A stretch of 55,780 bases of DNA from an uncultured Clostridia bacterium (GTDB taxonomy: Bacteria; Bacillota; Clostridia; Christensenellales; Borkfalkiaceae): NCBI GenBank assembly GCA_944376335.1, contig CALWCH010000003.1:1-55780 (forward strand). Reading direction: 5' to 3'. This document shows positions 1 through 8,092 of the stretch, one piece after another. The notes beneath the pieces are model-generated. The model did not search any database and was not told where the DNA came from. It saw only the letters and a list, made by a program, of their open reading frames with translations. Made by a program: the position numbers and the translations under genes. How positions within the stretch are numbered: the stretch's first letter is position 1; each line of letters starts with the position of its first letter.

Positions 1-1435
1 TGCAGCGCGAGCCGAGCTCGACGGGGTGCTGCGCAAACAGGCCGAGGCAGGAGAACTCCTCGATCTCCATGCCCATGGCCTTTGCGAACGTCTGAATGAA
101 GGAGCCGCAGCCCGAAGAGCATGCCTCGTTGAGCATGATGGAGTCGATGACGCGGTTTTTGACCTTGAAGCACTTGATGTCCTGCCCGCCGATATCGATG
201 ATGAAGTCGACGTCGGGGTTGAAGAAGAGCGCCGCTTTGAAGTGCGCCATCGTCTCGACGACGCCGAAGTCTATTTTGAGGGCGGCGCGCATCATGTCCT
301 CGCCGTAGCCCGTGACGCACGCGCCGCGGATGACGATGCGATCCCCCATCAGCCAGTAGAGCTCCTTAAGTTTGTTCACGACGATGTCGAGCGGCTGACC
401 GTTGTTGGACTGGTAGTGCGAATAGAGTATTTTGCAGTCGGGCGTGATGAGCATGAGCTTGGTCGTCGTCGAGCCCGAGTCGATGCCGAGATACGCATCC
501 CCGCGGTAGGTGTGAATGTCCTCAAAGGAGAGGTCGCTGCGCATATGGCGGGCGATGAATTCGTCGTACTCTCTGCGCGAGGCAAAGAGGGGCTCCCCCA
601 CCGTGATGCCGCTGCCGAACTTGGCATGCTCGATGCGCTCCATGATTTGAGACAGCTTTTCGCCCTTCTCTGCATCGGCATAGAGCGCCGCGCCCACCGA
701 CATGAAGCAGGGCGCGTTGTCGGGGAAGACGGCGTGGGCGTCGTCGAGCTTGAGTGTCTCTTGAAACGCCTTTCTCAGGCCCTTCAAGAAGTAGAGAGGC
801 CCGCCCAAAAAGAGCACGGTGCCCTTAATTCTTCTGCCCTGCGCGAGGCCGGCGACCGTCTGATCGACGACGGCCTGAAAGATGGACGCGGCGATGTCCG
901 CCTTGTTCGCGCCCTGATTTAAGAGGGGCTGGATGTCTGACTTTGCAAACACGCCGCAGCGCGAGGCGATGGGATAGACGCGCTCGGCCTTTAATGCAAG
1001 CTCGTCGAGCTCCGTGACGGTGACGTTTAAAAGGGTCGCCATCTGGTCGATGAACGCGCCCGTACCGCCCGCGCAGGAGCCGTTCATGCGCTGTTCGGTG
1101 CCGCCCGTGATGAAAATAATTTTGGCGTCCTCGCCCCCGAGTTCGACGGCGGCGTCGGCATTCGGGTAAAAGCGGCGGATGGCGCCGAATGCAGCCTGCA
1201 CTTCCTGCACAAAGCCCACGCGTGCGCGCTCGGCAAGCCCTAAGCCCGCCGAGCCCGTGATGCACGCCTTATACTCCCCTTCGGGGTCGTTGAGTTTTTT
1301 GAGTTCTTCGAGGACGCACTCTCTCACGCGCGAGAAGTGCCTCACATAGGTGGAGGAGAGGATCTCCCCCCGTTCATCGATGACACAGACTTTGACCGTG
1401 GTGGAGCCCACGTCGATGCCGAGCAATTTTGCCAT
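1..1435 (-). CDS. 2-hydroxyacyl-CoA dehydratase activator-like ASKHA ATPase (N-terminal part, cut by window edge)
   Basis: I translated this frame directly. It starts at ATG 1435 and stays open to base 1, giving 478 residues. It begins [15 protein letters not shown], an ASKHA/BadF-BadG-BcrA-BcrD phosphate-binding loop. It then has a GGEDAKII segment and [14 protein letters not shown], the family's cysteine-containing motif. A second complete copy of the fold follows: [23 protein letters not shown] and [11 protein letters not shown]. Two tandem activase domains are typical of the giant (about 1,400 aa) CoA-enzyme activase family, whose later part resembles the dehydratase itself and would lie outside the window. 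Characterised relatives (HgdC type) are homodimeric 4Fe-4S ATPases that push one electron into 2-hydroxyacyl-CoA dehydratases. The substrate of the fused type is not established. The gene has its own sigma-A promoter (1483-1511). Confidence 0.88.
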   Translation of the reverse strand, partial: MAKLLGIDVGSTTVKVCVIDERGEILSSTYVRHFSRVRECVLEELKKLNDPEGEYKACITGSAGLGLAERARVGFVQEVQAAFGAIRRFYPNADAAVELGGEDAKIIFITGGTEQRMNGSCAGGTGAFIDQMATLLNVTVTELDELALKAERVYPIASRCGVFAKSDIQPLLNQGANKADIAASIFQAVVDQTVAGLAQGRRIKGTVLFLGGPLYFLKGLRKAFQETLKLDDAHAVFPDNAPCFMSVGAALYADAEKGEKLSQIMERIEHAKFGSGITVGEPLFASRREYDEFIARHMRSDLSFEDIHTYRGDAYLGIDSGSTTTKLMLITPDCKILYSHYQSNNGQPLDIVVNKLKELYWLMGDRIVIRGACVTGYGEDMMRAALKIDFGVVETMAHFKAALFFNPDVDFIIDIGGQDIKCFKVKNRVIDSIMLNEACSSGCGSFIQTFAKAMGMEIEEFSCLGLFAQHPVELGSRC

Positions 1436-1482
1436 AGTATCTGACCGTTCTTAAAGGTATTTTCGTATGTATTTCCGCGTGT

Positions 1483-1511
1483 ATTATACCACAAAAAAAC
1501 GGCAATATCAA
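1483..1511 (-). promoter_or_regulatory. sigma-A promoter of the activase gene
   Basis: Minus strand: -35 TTGATA (1511-1506), 17-bp spacer, -10 TATAAT (1488-1483). Transcription would start about 40 nt upstream of ATG 1435. Confidence 0.75.
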
Positions 1512-1527
1512 GCATTTCACAAAATGT

Positions 1528-1815
1528 TCATTTATGCTCGGAGCGGGGAACGGGCGCCCCCTTTTCACTATTTTTTAAGTATTTGAGACGGGTCGCATTG
1601 CCGCCGCGAAGGTGCCGCTCCTTGAGGTTGACCTTTAAGACGGCGCTCACTTTGCGCCAGAGGGCGGGCTCGAAGGCGTAGAGGCGCTCCGTTACATCCT
1701 TGTGGACGGTCGATTTGCTCACCCCGAAGTGTTTGGCGCAGGCGCGCACCGTACAGCCCGTCTCGACCATATACTTCGCGCAGGCGACGGCGCGCTCCCG
1801 CATATACTCCCACAT
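1528..1815 (-). CDS. spoIIID: Sporulation transcriptional regulator SpoIIID
   Basis: 95 aa. The first 80 residues match SpoIIID closely: an N-terminal helix (MWEYMRERAVACAKYMVETG), a helix-turn-helix with the diagnostic FGVSKSTVHKDVTERL around residues 29-45, and the C-terminal basic region RHLRGGNATRLKYLK that also touches DNA in the family. SpoIIID is a mother-cell regulator active after sigma-E and before sigma-K. The start at ATG 1815 has a strong GGGGAGGG ribosome-binding site 7 nt upstream. The gene lies 32 nt behind the beta-helix protein on the same strand and is probably co-transcribed with it. Its presence implies a sporulating lineage. Confidence 0.96.
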   Translation of the reverse strand: MWEYMRERAVACAKYMVETGCTVRACAKHFGVSKSTVHKDVTERLYAFEPALWRKVSAVLKVNLKERHLRGGNATRLKYLKNSEKGAPVPRSEHK

Positions 1816-1847
1816 ACTTGTGCCCTCCCCATCGAAATCAGTTTATC

Positions 1848-2540
1848 CTATGTCGATTGGGGGGAAGTTATGCCGTTTTTGAGGGGGACGATGTTGCCGC
1901 CGCGCTTATATAGATGCGCTTCGGAAAGGTACCCCCTGACCGAGGCGAGCGGCTCGACGCGCGAAAAGGGAAAGAGCACGGAGCCCGGGTTGATGACCGC
2001 ATTGCAGCCCACTTCCGCGCCGTCGCCCACCATCGCGCCGAGTTTTCTGCGCCCCGTGGGAACGCTCCCCCACGGAAGACGCACGGAAATGGGCATGCGG
2101 TCTGCCCGCACATTGGAGAGGATGACCCCCGCGCCGAGATGGGCGTTCCCGATGACGCTGTCGCCCGCATAGTTGAAGTGCGGCAGCTTTGCCCCCGCCA
2201 AGAGAATGGCGGTTTTGAGCTCCGTGGAATTGCCGACGACGCAGCCCTCCCCCACATACACGCACCCGCGCAGGAAGGCGGCGTTTCGGATTTCCGCGCC
2301 CCTCTCTATGATGCAGGGCGGCACGAGCGCCGATGAGGGTGCGATCGCTGCGCTTTGATGCACCCAGACGTGTTCGCTCACTTCTTTGTACTCTTCGGAA
2401 AGCGTCTGCCCGTAAGCGATGAGCCATGCGGGAAGTTCTTCAAGCGCCTCCCACGGGTCGCAGAAGCGGGAAAGATACTCGCCCGCCGCGCCCGAAAGCG
2501 TATATAGCTGCTGTGTGAGTCCTCTGCCTGAAAGTTCCAT
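1848..2540 (-). CDS. Left-handed beta-helix nucleotidyltransferase-like protein (UDP-GlcNAc pyrophosphorylase C-terminal type)
   Basis: About 230 aa from ATG 2540. After a helical N-terminal stretch of about 55 residues, residues 60-200 show hexapeptide-repeat character typical of a left-handed parallel beta-helix (VWVHQSAAIAP, CVYVGEGCVVGNST, SVIGNAHLGAGVILSNV, AMVGDGAEVGCNAVINPGSV). The layout resembles the C-terminal half of GlmU-type nucleotidyltransferases, but the N-terminal nucleotidyltransferase (Rossmann) domain is absent. It could be a sugar or amino-sugar acyltransferase or a stand-alone GlmU-like helix. The frame is open farther upstream, but that part overlaps the divergent gene and has no domain signal. 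No good ribosome-binding site precedes ATG 2540. A TACAAT sits 5 nt upstream of it, so a leaderless start is possible. It is followed by spoIIID. Confidence 0.72.
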   Translation of the reverse strand: MELSGRGLTQQLYTLSGAAGEYLSRFCDPWEALEELPAWLIAYGQTLSEEYKEVSEHVWVHQSAAIAPSSALVPPCIIERGAEIRNAAFLRGCVYVGEGCVVGNSTELKTAILLAGAKLPHFNYAGDSVIGNAHLGAGVILSNVRADRMPISVRLPWGSVPTGRRKLGAMVGDGAEVGCNAVINPGSVLFPFSRVEPLASVRGYLSEAHLYKRGGNIVPLKNGITSPQST

Positions 2541-2645
2541 GCCCCATTGTATGCGGGAGGCTTGCAAATTAGCCTTTTTGCCCGAAGAGCGCCCGTATGC
2601 CCGCGCATTTCGGACACATTCCAAGGAGCTTGGAGCAAAATGCGG

Positions 2646-2674
2646 TTGAAAATAAGTCCAAGGTATGGTACAAT
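2646..2674 (+). promoter_or_regulatory. sigma-A promoter of the XRE membrane regulator
   Basis: -35 TTGAAA (2646-2651), 17-bp spacer, -10 TACAAT (2669-2674). An AAAAAAGGAGG ribosome-binding site follows before ATG 2696. Confidence 0.8.
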
Positions 2675-2695
2675 CAATGCGAAAAAAGGAGGTGC

Positions 2696-4087
2696 ATGAT
2701 GGCAGAAAACAGTATGGGCGAATTTCTCGCCGCATTAAGAAAATCAAAAGGATATACGCAACAGGAGGTCGCAGACAGGCTCGGCGTTTCCAATAAGACG
2801 GTGTCGAGCTGGGAGACGGGCGCGTCCTGCCCCGATATCTCCATGCTGCCCGTGCTCGCGGAATTATACGGCGTGACGTGCGATGAGATCATCCGCGGAA
2901 AGCGGCTCTCCCCCCAAGAGGCAAGCCCCGAAAAGCGCGAAAAGGCGCTGGAGCGGCTCTTTGAAAAACAGAAGGCCGACCTTTCGACGGCGTGCTGGAT
3001 CTCGGGCGGGCTGACGGGGCTGGGGGTGCTTCTATGCTCCCTCGTCGGCTATGCCGCGCTCGAGAGCCTTTTGGGGTTCTTTTTGGGGCTCATCTTCCTT
3101 GCGGCGTCCGTGGTGGTGGCCGCCGTCTGCATCCGAAGGCTGCGCTTTGCCCTCGGCGAGGAAACGGCGACCAAGAGCGCTCTCTCCCTTCGGCTCTCGC
3201 TGGATAAGGCGATGTATTGGCTCGTCTTTGCCAATATCGCCGCGTTCGGGTTTACGCTCCTGCATACCATGGCGCCCGTGCATACGGGGCTCTCGTTCAA
3301 CATCGGCAACCTGCTCATTCAGCTCGCGATCGCCGCGGTGTTTGCGGGAGTGACGCTCGCCGTCGGGCTCCCCATCCTTCAAAAACGGCAGAAAAAACTG
3401 CTTATTTCGCTCGAAGGGAACGAGGAGACCGCATCCTTTGCCGAGGCCGCCGCGAAGGATCTCAAGCTCACGAAGTGGCGGTTCAAGCACATTTCGCTCA
3501 CCATCGTGCTCCCCTTCCTCTGCCTTGCCATCGTCACGGGCGTGCTGTTAGGGTGCTATGCGACCTGGCAGGTCGGCATGGTTGCCGGGACGTGGAGCGA
3601 GCGCCCCGTGTCGAGCTTCACTCCCACGGGACCGTTTGCAAGCGGAGATTATACGCTCGTCTCCGAAGAACTCTCGGCAAAACAGGACGGCTGGAGCGAA
3701 TTGACCTGCGTGTATCTCTTTAAAGATTTCCCCGAGGAATATCTCCCCTACTACCATACCGAGGAGACGGACGAGGGCACGATCGTGACCATTCTGAAAT
3801 ACCGCGTCAGTGCGGATATCGGTGAGGTCCTGGAATTTTACGCCTATGCCCCCGAACTGCAGGGCGGGCTCCAAGCTCTCCACGTCGAAGAGGCTTCCTC
3901 GGGATACCTCATCTATTTTTGGGCAGAGCCCGACCTCGTAACACAAAAAGCCGTTGAACGGCAGCAGCTCATCTACACGCTGTTGGGCATCGGTGCGGCG
4001 GTGTTTGCGGTGCTTACGCTCGGCTCGCTCGGGCTCACCATTCCCCTCTACATCAAGCGGGAGAGAAAATTCAAAAAGACGTTATAA
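2696..4087 (+). CDS. XRE-family HTH regulator fused to a multi-pass membrane domain
   Basis: 463 aa from ATG 2696, chosen because of the GGAGG ribosome-binding site 4 nt upstream; the frame opens earlier but without one. Residues 8-65 are a Cro/CI-type helix-turn-helix (GEFLAALRKSKGYTQQEVAD, VSNKTVSSWETG). A linker follows, then hydrophobic segments at roughly 97-120, 122-145, 165-185, 195-220 and 260-285. A polar, probably extracellular region spans about 290-415, and a final transmembrane helix lies near 425-450. Membrane-tethered XRE proteins are common in Clostridia. The architecture suggests a one-component sensor that couples an outside or membrane signal to DNA binding, but the ligand and targets are unknown. 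It is divergent from the beta-helix gene and convergent with the alcohol dehydrogenase. Confidence 0.85.
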   Translation: MMAENSMGEFLAALRKSKGYTQQEVADRLGVSNKTVSSWETGASCPDISMLPVLAELYGVTCDEIIRGKRLSPQEASPEKREKALERLFEKQKADLSTACWISGGLTGLGVLLCSLVGYAALESLLGFFLGLIFLAASVVVAAVCIRRLRFALGEETATKSALSLRLSLDKAMYWLVFANIAAFGFTLLHTMAPVHTGLSFNIGNLLIQLAIAAVFAGVTLAVGLPILQKRQKKLLISLEGNEETASFAEAAAKDLKLTKWRFKHISLTIVLPFLCLAIVTGVLLGCYATWQVGMVAGTWSERPVSSFTPTGPFASGDYTLVSEELSAKQDGWSELTCVYLFKDFPEEYLPYYHTEETDEGTIVTILKYRVSADIGEVLEFYAYAPELQGGLQALHVEEASSGYLIYFWAEPDLVTQKAVERQQLIYTLLGIGAAVFAVLTLGSLGLTIPLYIKRERKFKKTL

Positions 4088-4116
4088 AAACAGCCCTGCG
4101 GCTTGAAGCCGCGGGG
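4085..4116 (-). terminator. Bidirectional intrinsic terminator
   Basis: GCGGC/GCCGC stem closed by CCC/GGG (4094-4115). It lies between the convergent XRE gene and the alcohol dehydrogenase. The better U-tract is on the minus strand (GTTTTTAT, 4091-4084). Confidence 0.7.
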
Positions 4117-4139
4117 CGAATTTGTTTCACGGATAAAGC

Positions 4140-5357
4140 TTAGAAATCTACCTCGGTGTCGTAGTAGCAGCACTTGAGGAGCTTTTCCATCTCTTCCTGC
4201 GTGGGGATACGGGGGTTGGAGCCCGTGCAAGCGTCGCCGATGGCGTTCTTGGCGATCTCGGGCAGGCGTGCGAGGAACACGTCCTCGGGAACGAAGCCCT
4301 GCTCGCAGGGATAGCTGTCCGCACCGTAGTTCTTGATGCAGTGAGGGATGTTGAGCGCATCGTTCATGTCGCGCAGCGTCTTGATGAGGAGGGCGACCTT
4401 CTCGTCGTCGTTATTTCCGCCGAGGTGCATGTAGTCGGCAATGACGCCGTAGCGCTTCTTCGCGGTCTCATCCTTAGCGTTGTAGGCGATGACCTTGGGC
4501 AAATACATTGCATTTGCCGCGCCGTGGATGATGTGCGCGCCGTAGTCTGCAAAGGCAGCGCCCGTCTTGTGTGCCATGGAGTGGACGATGCCGAGCAGCG
4601 CGTTGGAGAACGCCTGGCCTGCAAGGCACTGTGCGTTGTGCATCTTGTCGCGCGCCACCATGTCGCCGTTGTAGGAAGGAATGAGGTACTGCTGGATCAT
4701 CTCGATCGCGTGGATCGCAAGAGGATCGGTGTAGTCGCAGTTGGCGGTGGAGACGTAGGACTCGATGGCGTGCGTCATGGCGTCCATACCCGTGTGGGCG
4801 ACGAGCTTCTTGGGCATCGTCTCGGCAAGGTCGGGATCGACGATGGCAACGTCGGGCGTAATTTCAAAGTCAGCGATGGGATACTTGATGCCCTTTGCAT
4901 AGTCGGTGATGATGGAGAATGCCGTGACTTCGGTCGCCGTGCCGGACGTCGAGGAAATGGCGCAGAACTGAGCCTTTCTGCGCAGCTTGGGAATGCCGAA
5001 CACCTTGCACATCTCTTCGAAGGTGATGTCGGGATACTCGTACTTGATCCACATCGCCTTTGCAGCGTCGATGGGCGAGCCGCCGCCGATCGCGACGATC
5101 CAGTCGGGTTCAAACTTGAGCATGGCCTCTGCGCCGCGCATGACCGTCTCGACGGAGGGATCGGGTTCGATGCCCTCGAAGAGCTCCACTTCCATGCCCG
5201 CCTCTTTGAGGTAAGCGACCGCTCTGTCGAGGAAGCCGAAGCGCTTCATCGAGCCGCCGCCTACGCAGATCATTGCCTTCTTGCCCTCAAAGTTCTTGAG
5301 AGCCTCGAGAGCGCCCTTTCCGTGATAAAGGTCTCTCGGTAACGTAAATCTTGCCAT
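4140..5357 (-). CDS. Iron-containing alcohol dehydrogenase
   Basis: 405 aa from ATG 5357 (MARFTLPRDLYHGKGAL), with GGGGG about 9 nt upstream; longer in-frame starts lack a site. Group III Fe-ADH features are visible: the NAD(P)-binding loop GGGSPIDAAKAMW near residue 100, then the metal ligands Asp and His in GMDAMTHAIESYVS, His in GIVHSMAHKTGAAF and His in HIIHGAANAMYLPKVIAYN. The sequence resembles the ADH half of AdhE and butanol dehydrogenases. It should reduce an aldehyde to an alcohol (or the reverse) with NAD(P)H in the cytoplasm, probably as a fermentative electron sink. Substrate and cofactor cannot be read from sequence. It is monocistronic with a consensus promoter and an inverted repeat in the leader. 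Confidence 0.93.
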   Translation of the reverse strand: MARFTLPRDLYHGKGALEALKNFEGKKAMICVGGGSMKRFGFLDRAVAYLKEAGMEVELFEGIEPDPSVETVMRGAEAMLKFEPDWIVAIGGGSPIDAAKAMWIKYEYPDITFEEMCKVFGIPKLRRKAQFCAISSTSGTATEVTAFSIITDYAKGIKYPIADFEITPDVAIVDPDLAETMPKKLVAHTGMDAMTHAIESYVSTANCDYTDPLAIHAIEMIQQYLIPSYNGDMVARDKMHNAQCLAGQAFSNALLGIVHSMAHKTGAAFADYGAHIIHGAANAMYLPKVIAYNAKDETAKKRYGVIADYMHLGGNNDDEKVALLIKTLRDMNDALNIPHCIKNYGADSYPCEQGFVPEDVFLARLPEIAKNAIGDACTGSNPRIPTQEEMEKLLKCCYYDTEVDF

Positions 5358-5385
5358 TGGTAGATACCCCCATAGGTTTATTTTT

Positions 5386-5400
5386 GAACGGGTTCCGTTC
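5386..5400. promoter_or_regulatory. Inverted repeat in the alcohol dehydrogenase leader
   Basis: GAACGGGTTCCGTTC is a perfect 6-bp inverted repeat with a 3-bp centre. It lies just downstream of the predicted transcription start, where a repressor operator or a leader hairpin would act. No known box is recognised. Confidence 0.45.
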
Positions 5401-5412
5401 TTTTCGTGTGAT

Positions 5413-5441
5413 ATTATAACGCCGAACTGCGCGCTTGTCAA
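5413..5441 (-). promoter_or_regulatory. Consensus sigma-A promoter of the alcohol dehydrogenase
   Basis: Minus strand: TTGACA (5441-5436), 17-bp spacer, TATAAT (5418-5413). Both hexamers are perfect, so strong expression is expected unless repressed. Confidence 0.85.
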
Positions 5442-5528
5442 GAGCGGAATTGAAGATTTTACAGACTTTTTACAAAATGAACGAACAAAAATCTCATAAC
5501 TCAGCCCTTTCCGCGAAAAAAACTTGCT

Positions 5529-6392
5529 TTAAGTGCAGCTTTCGACGAGCGTACACCCCGAAAGGGTGGGTAAAAAGCGCTCTCCGCTTGCAAGGGGCGC
5601 TCTTGCGCTGAAGGAATAGTCCTTGGGAAGCTGTGAGGGAGAGACGCCTGTGAGCTCCTTAAACGTCCTATTGAAGGAGCGGATGGTGGGAAAGCCCGCC
5701 CGCTCTGCGATCTCCGTCATGGAGAGTTCGCGCTGCTTTAAAAGTTCGACGGCGCGCTCGGTGCGAAGCACGTTGACGTACTGCGTGAAGGTGCTGCCCG
5801 TCATCGCCTTAAAATAGCGGGAAAAGTACGCCTCGCTCATGTTCATGAGGCGCACGGCGTCCTCAAAGCCGAGCTCGCCGTCGCTTTCGAGCGCCTCCAA
5901 AAGGTGCTTGAACGCCGCCTCGGTGCCCCCCTCGCGGACGCGGCGCAGGAGTTCCTCGCGGCGGAAGATGTCAATGAACAATTCGGAGAGCACGCAGCGG
6001 GCCTCTTCACCGAAGAAGGGCGCTCTTTCCCTCAAAATGCCCATGAGGCGGGCATACGCGGCGGGGAAGGGATAGCTCCCTTTGAGTTTGGGCTCTGCAA
6101 GGCGAAGCTCCTTGAGGAAGGGAAGAAGTCCGCTCTCAAAGACGATGACCTCCAAGAGGGTGCCCTCTTCGAGGGCGCGCTGGTAGTGCATCTGCCCGCT
6201 GTCCGTAAAGAGCGCCTCGCCCGCCGTTAACAGGTGCAGCTTGCGTTCGCAGTACACCTCGAGGCTCCCCCGTTCCACATAGATGCACTCGCAGTCGTAG
6301 TGCCAATGCAGAAGGTTGTGCGAATTGCGGTATTTGCCCGCCCAAACTTTAGCGCCCGAAGGATATTCCCAGACTTCCCGCTTTGCGATCAT
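5529..6392 (-). CDS. AraC-family transcriptional regulator, probable regulator of galTKE
   Basis: 287 aa. The N-terminal part is a cupin-type sensor domain (HNLLHWHYDCECIYVERG, residues 26-43, then LLTAGEALFTDSGQMHYQ). The C-terminal 100 residues are a double helix-turn-helix of AraC type: the first lies around DAVRLMNMSEAYFSRYFKAM, the second has AERAGFPTIRSFNRTFKELT followed by GVSPSQL. Cupin AraC proteins usually sense sugars. The gene is divergent from galT-galK-galE, and 13-bp direct repeats lie between the two promoters, so control of galactose use is the natural inference. Its own -35 box (6444-6439) overlaps the first repeat, which would allow autoregulation. Start ATG 6392 follows GGGGGAAAGGG. 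Confidence 0.9.
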   Translation of the reverse strand: MIAKREVWEYPSGAKVWAGKYRNSHNLLHWHYDCECIYVERGSLEVYCERKLHLLTAGEALFTDSGQMHYQRALEEGTLLEVIVFESGLLPFLKELRLAEPKLKGSYPFPAAYARLMGILRERAPFFGEEARCVLSELFIDIFRREELLRRVREGGTEAAFKHLLEALESDGELGFEDAVRLMNMSEAYFSRYFKAMTGSTFTQYVNVLRTERAVELLKQRELSMTEIAERAGFPTIRSFNRTFKELTGVSPSQLPKDYSFSARAPLASGERFLPTLSGCTLVESCT

Positions 6393-6415
6393 ATGCCCTT
6401 TCCCCCTTTTTATCG

Positions 6416-6444
6416 ATTATAGCGCGGGAAGGGCGTTGCGTCAA
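6416..6444 (-). promoter_or_regulatory. sigma-A promoter of the AraC-family gene
   Basis: Minus strand: TTGACG (6444-6439), 17-bp spacer, TATAAT (6421-6416). Confidence 0.8.
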
Positions 6445-6474
6445 GAGAAAAAGTCAAGAGAAAAAGTCAAGAAA
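6441..6474. repeat. Two and a half 13-bp direct repeats, candidate AraC-type operator
   Basis: TCAAGAGAAAAAG occurs at 6441-6453 and 6454-6466, and a partial third copy TCAAGAAA starts at 6467. Direct repeats of this size suit an AraC-family dimer. They overlap the regulator's own -35 box and lie 26 bp or more upstream of the galT -35 box. Confidence 0.6.
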
Positions 6475-6499
6475 TGTCTGAATATCGGCAAGAGGCGGC

Positions 6500-6528
6500 T
6501 TGAAGGGAGCGCGCTTCTCTGCTATACT
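6500..6528 (+). promoter_or_regulatory. sigma-A promoter of galTKE
   Basis: TTGAAG (6500-6505), 17-bp spacer, TATACT (6523-6528). The transcript would start about 20 nt upstream of the galT start codon. Confidence 0.75.
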
Positions 6529-6553
6529 TTGAGGCGTTGAGAGGGAAACAGTT

Positions 6554-8092
6554 ATGGATATTCGTTTGACGGTCGAAAAACTCATTGCCTATGCAAAGGC
6601 GCACCTTGATTTAAAAGAGGAAGATGAAGTTTACACTAAAAATTTGCTTTTATCTGCCCTTCGCCTGCCTTTCCCCCTATCTGGCGAAGCGGATGTAAAA
6701 GAAGCGGCAAGTATGGACGTTCCCGACGCACTCATGAGCGAAGCAGCCCTCTATGCGAAGGAGGCTCATCTTTGCGAGGAGGGCGCCGAGGAACGTTTTG
6801 CCGCCAATTTGTTCGGGCTCTTGATGCCCATGCCCTCCGAGGTCAACGCGGCGTTTCGCAAGCACTACGAAGAGGGCGGGCCCGAAGAGGCATGCGCGTA
6901 TCTATACCGCCTCTCCGTGATGAGCGGCTATGTACAGAAGACCGCCATTTCGCGCAACCTCAAGTGGACGTATGATGACAAAAAGAGCGGGCTGGAAATT
7001 ACAGTCAACCTCTCCAAGCCCGAAAAGAACAATAAGGACATTGCAAAGCTTCTAAAGGCGCCCGCGGGCGACAAGTACCCCATGTGTTCGCTCTGCAGAG
7101 AGAACGAGGGCTTTGAGGGCTCGGCGACGCACCCGCCGAGAAGGAATTTGCGCACCGTAAAGCTCACTTTGGGCGGCGAGAAATGGTTTTTGCAGTACTC
7201 CCCCTATGCCTATTTCGACGAGCACTGCATCGCCATCAACGAGCGGCATGTGCCCATGCATGTGGACGGGAGGACGCCCGAGAAACTTCTCGATTTCGTA
7301 GACTATCTCCCCAACTACTTTGTGGGGAGCAACGCCTCCCTCCCCATCGTGGGCGGCTCCATTTTAAATCACGAGCACTTCCAAGGAGGGAAGCACCTCA
7401 TGCCCATGCACCATGCGGGCATCCTCAAGCATTACAGGAGCGAGGAATTCCCGACGCTTGACTTCGGCATCCTCGATTGGTACAATAGTGCCGTACGGAT
7501 GGAGGGCGAAAACCGCGAGGAAGTTGCCGCGTGTGCCGCAAAGCTCATCACGGCGTGGGAGCATTTCGACTGCCCCGCATGCGACATCTTGAGCCATACG
7601 GAAAAGACGCCGCACAACACGAGCTCCCCCATCTGCCGCAAAATTGGCAGCAAGTATTCGCTCGCCCTCATCTTCCGCAACAACCGCACGAACGAGACCT
7701 ATCCCGACGGCATCTTTCATGTGCACCCCGAGTACCTCAACATCAAGAGCGAGGGCATCGGGCTCATCGAGGCGATGGGGCTGTTTATCCTCCCGCCCCG
7801 CTTAAAGCGCCAGATGGCAGAAATTGCAGAGATTCTCGTCGGCAATACCGCCTATGACGAGAGCGCTTTGAACGACCCCCAGAACGACCTCTATGTGCAT
7901 AGAAATATGATAAAGGCGCTGCTCGAGGGCGGCAGGGCGCAAAGCAAAGAGCAAGCCGAGGGGCGCGTGAAGGACTATATCAACAAAACTTGTGCCGCCA
8001 TTTTGGACAACACGGCGGTATTCAAGAAGGACGAGGCGGGAAGACGCGGCTTTGACGGGTTTTTGCGCTCGGTCGGATTTCAGGAGGCATGA
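6554..8092 (+). CDS. galT: UDP-glucose--hexose-1-phosphate uridylyltransferase, class II
   Basis: 512 aa, the normal length for the Firmicutes class II GalT and distinct from the roughly 350-aa class I enzyme. The active-site region GGSILNHEHFQGGKH (around residue 275) carries the catalytic histidine that forms the uridylyl intermediate. The ATHPPRRNLRTVKL segment is also typical. It moves UMP from UDP-glucose to galactose-1-phosphate, giving glucose-1-phosphate and UDP-galactose in the cytoplasmic Leloir pathway. It is the first gene of the operon; its stop overlaps the galK start by 4 nt (ATGA), so translation is coupled. Confidence 0.95.
   Translation: MDIRLTVEKLIAYAKAHLDLKEEDEVYTKNLLLSALRLPFPLSGEADVKEAASMDVPDALMSEAALYAKEAHLCEEGAEERFAANLFGLLMPMPSEVNAAFRKHYEEGGPEEACAYLYRLSVMSGYVQKTAISRNLKWTYDDKKSGLEITVNLSKPEKNNKDIAKLLKAPAGDKYPMCSLCRENEGFEGSATHPPRRNLRTVKLTLGGEKWFLQYSPYAYFDEHCIAINERHVPMHVDGRTPEKLLDFVDYLPNYFVGSNASLPIVGGSILNHEHFQGGKHLMPMHHAGILKHYRSEEFPTLDFGILDWYNSAVRMEGENREEVAACAAKLITAWEHFDCPACDILSHTEKTPHNTSSPICRKIGSKYSLALIFRNNRTNETYPDGIFHVHPEYLNIKSEGIGLIEAMGLFILPPRLKRQMAEIAEILVGNTAYDESALNDPQNDLYVHRNMIKALLEGGRAQSKEQAEGRVKDYINKTCAAILDNTAVFKKDEAGRRGFDGFLRSVGFQEA

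Noticed and set aside
26-922. 298-aa plus-strand ORF at the window start
   Set aside because: It is antisense to the activase frame, whose translation shows clear ASKHA motifs. The plus frame has no ribosome-binding site or recognisable domain and reflects G+C-biased third codon positions.
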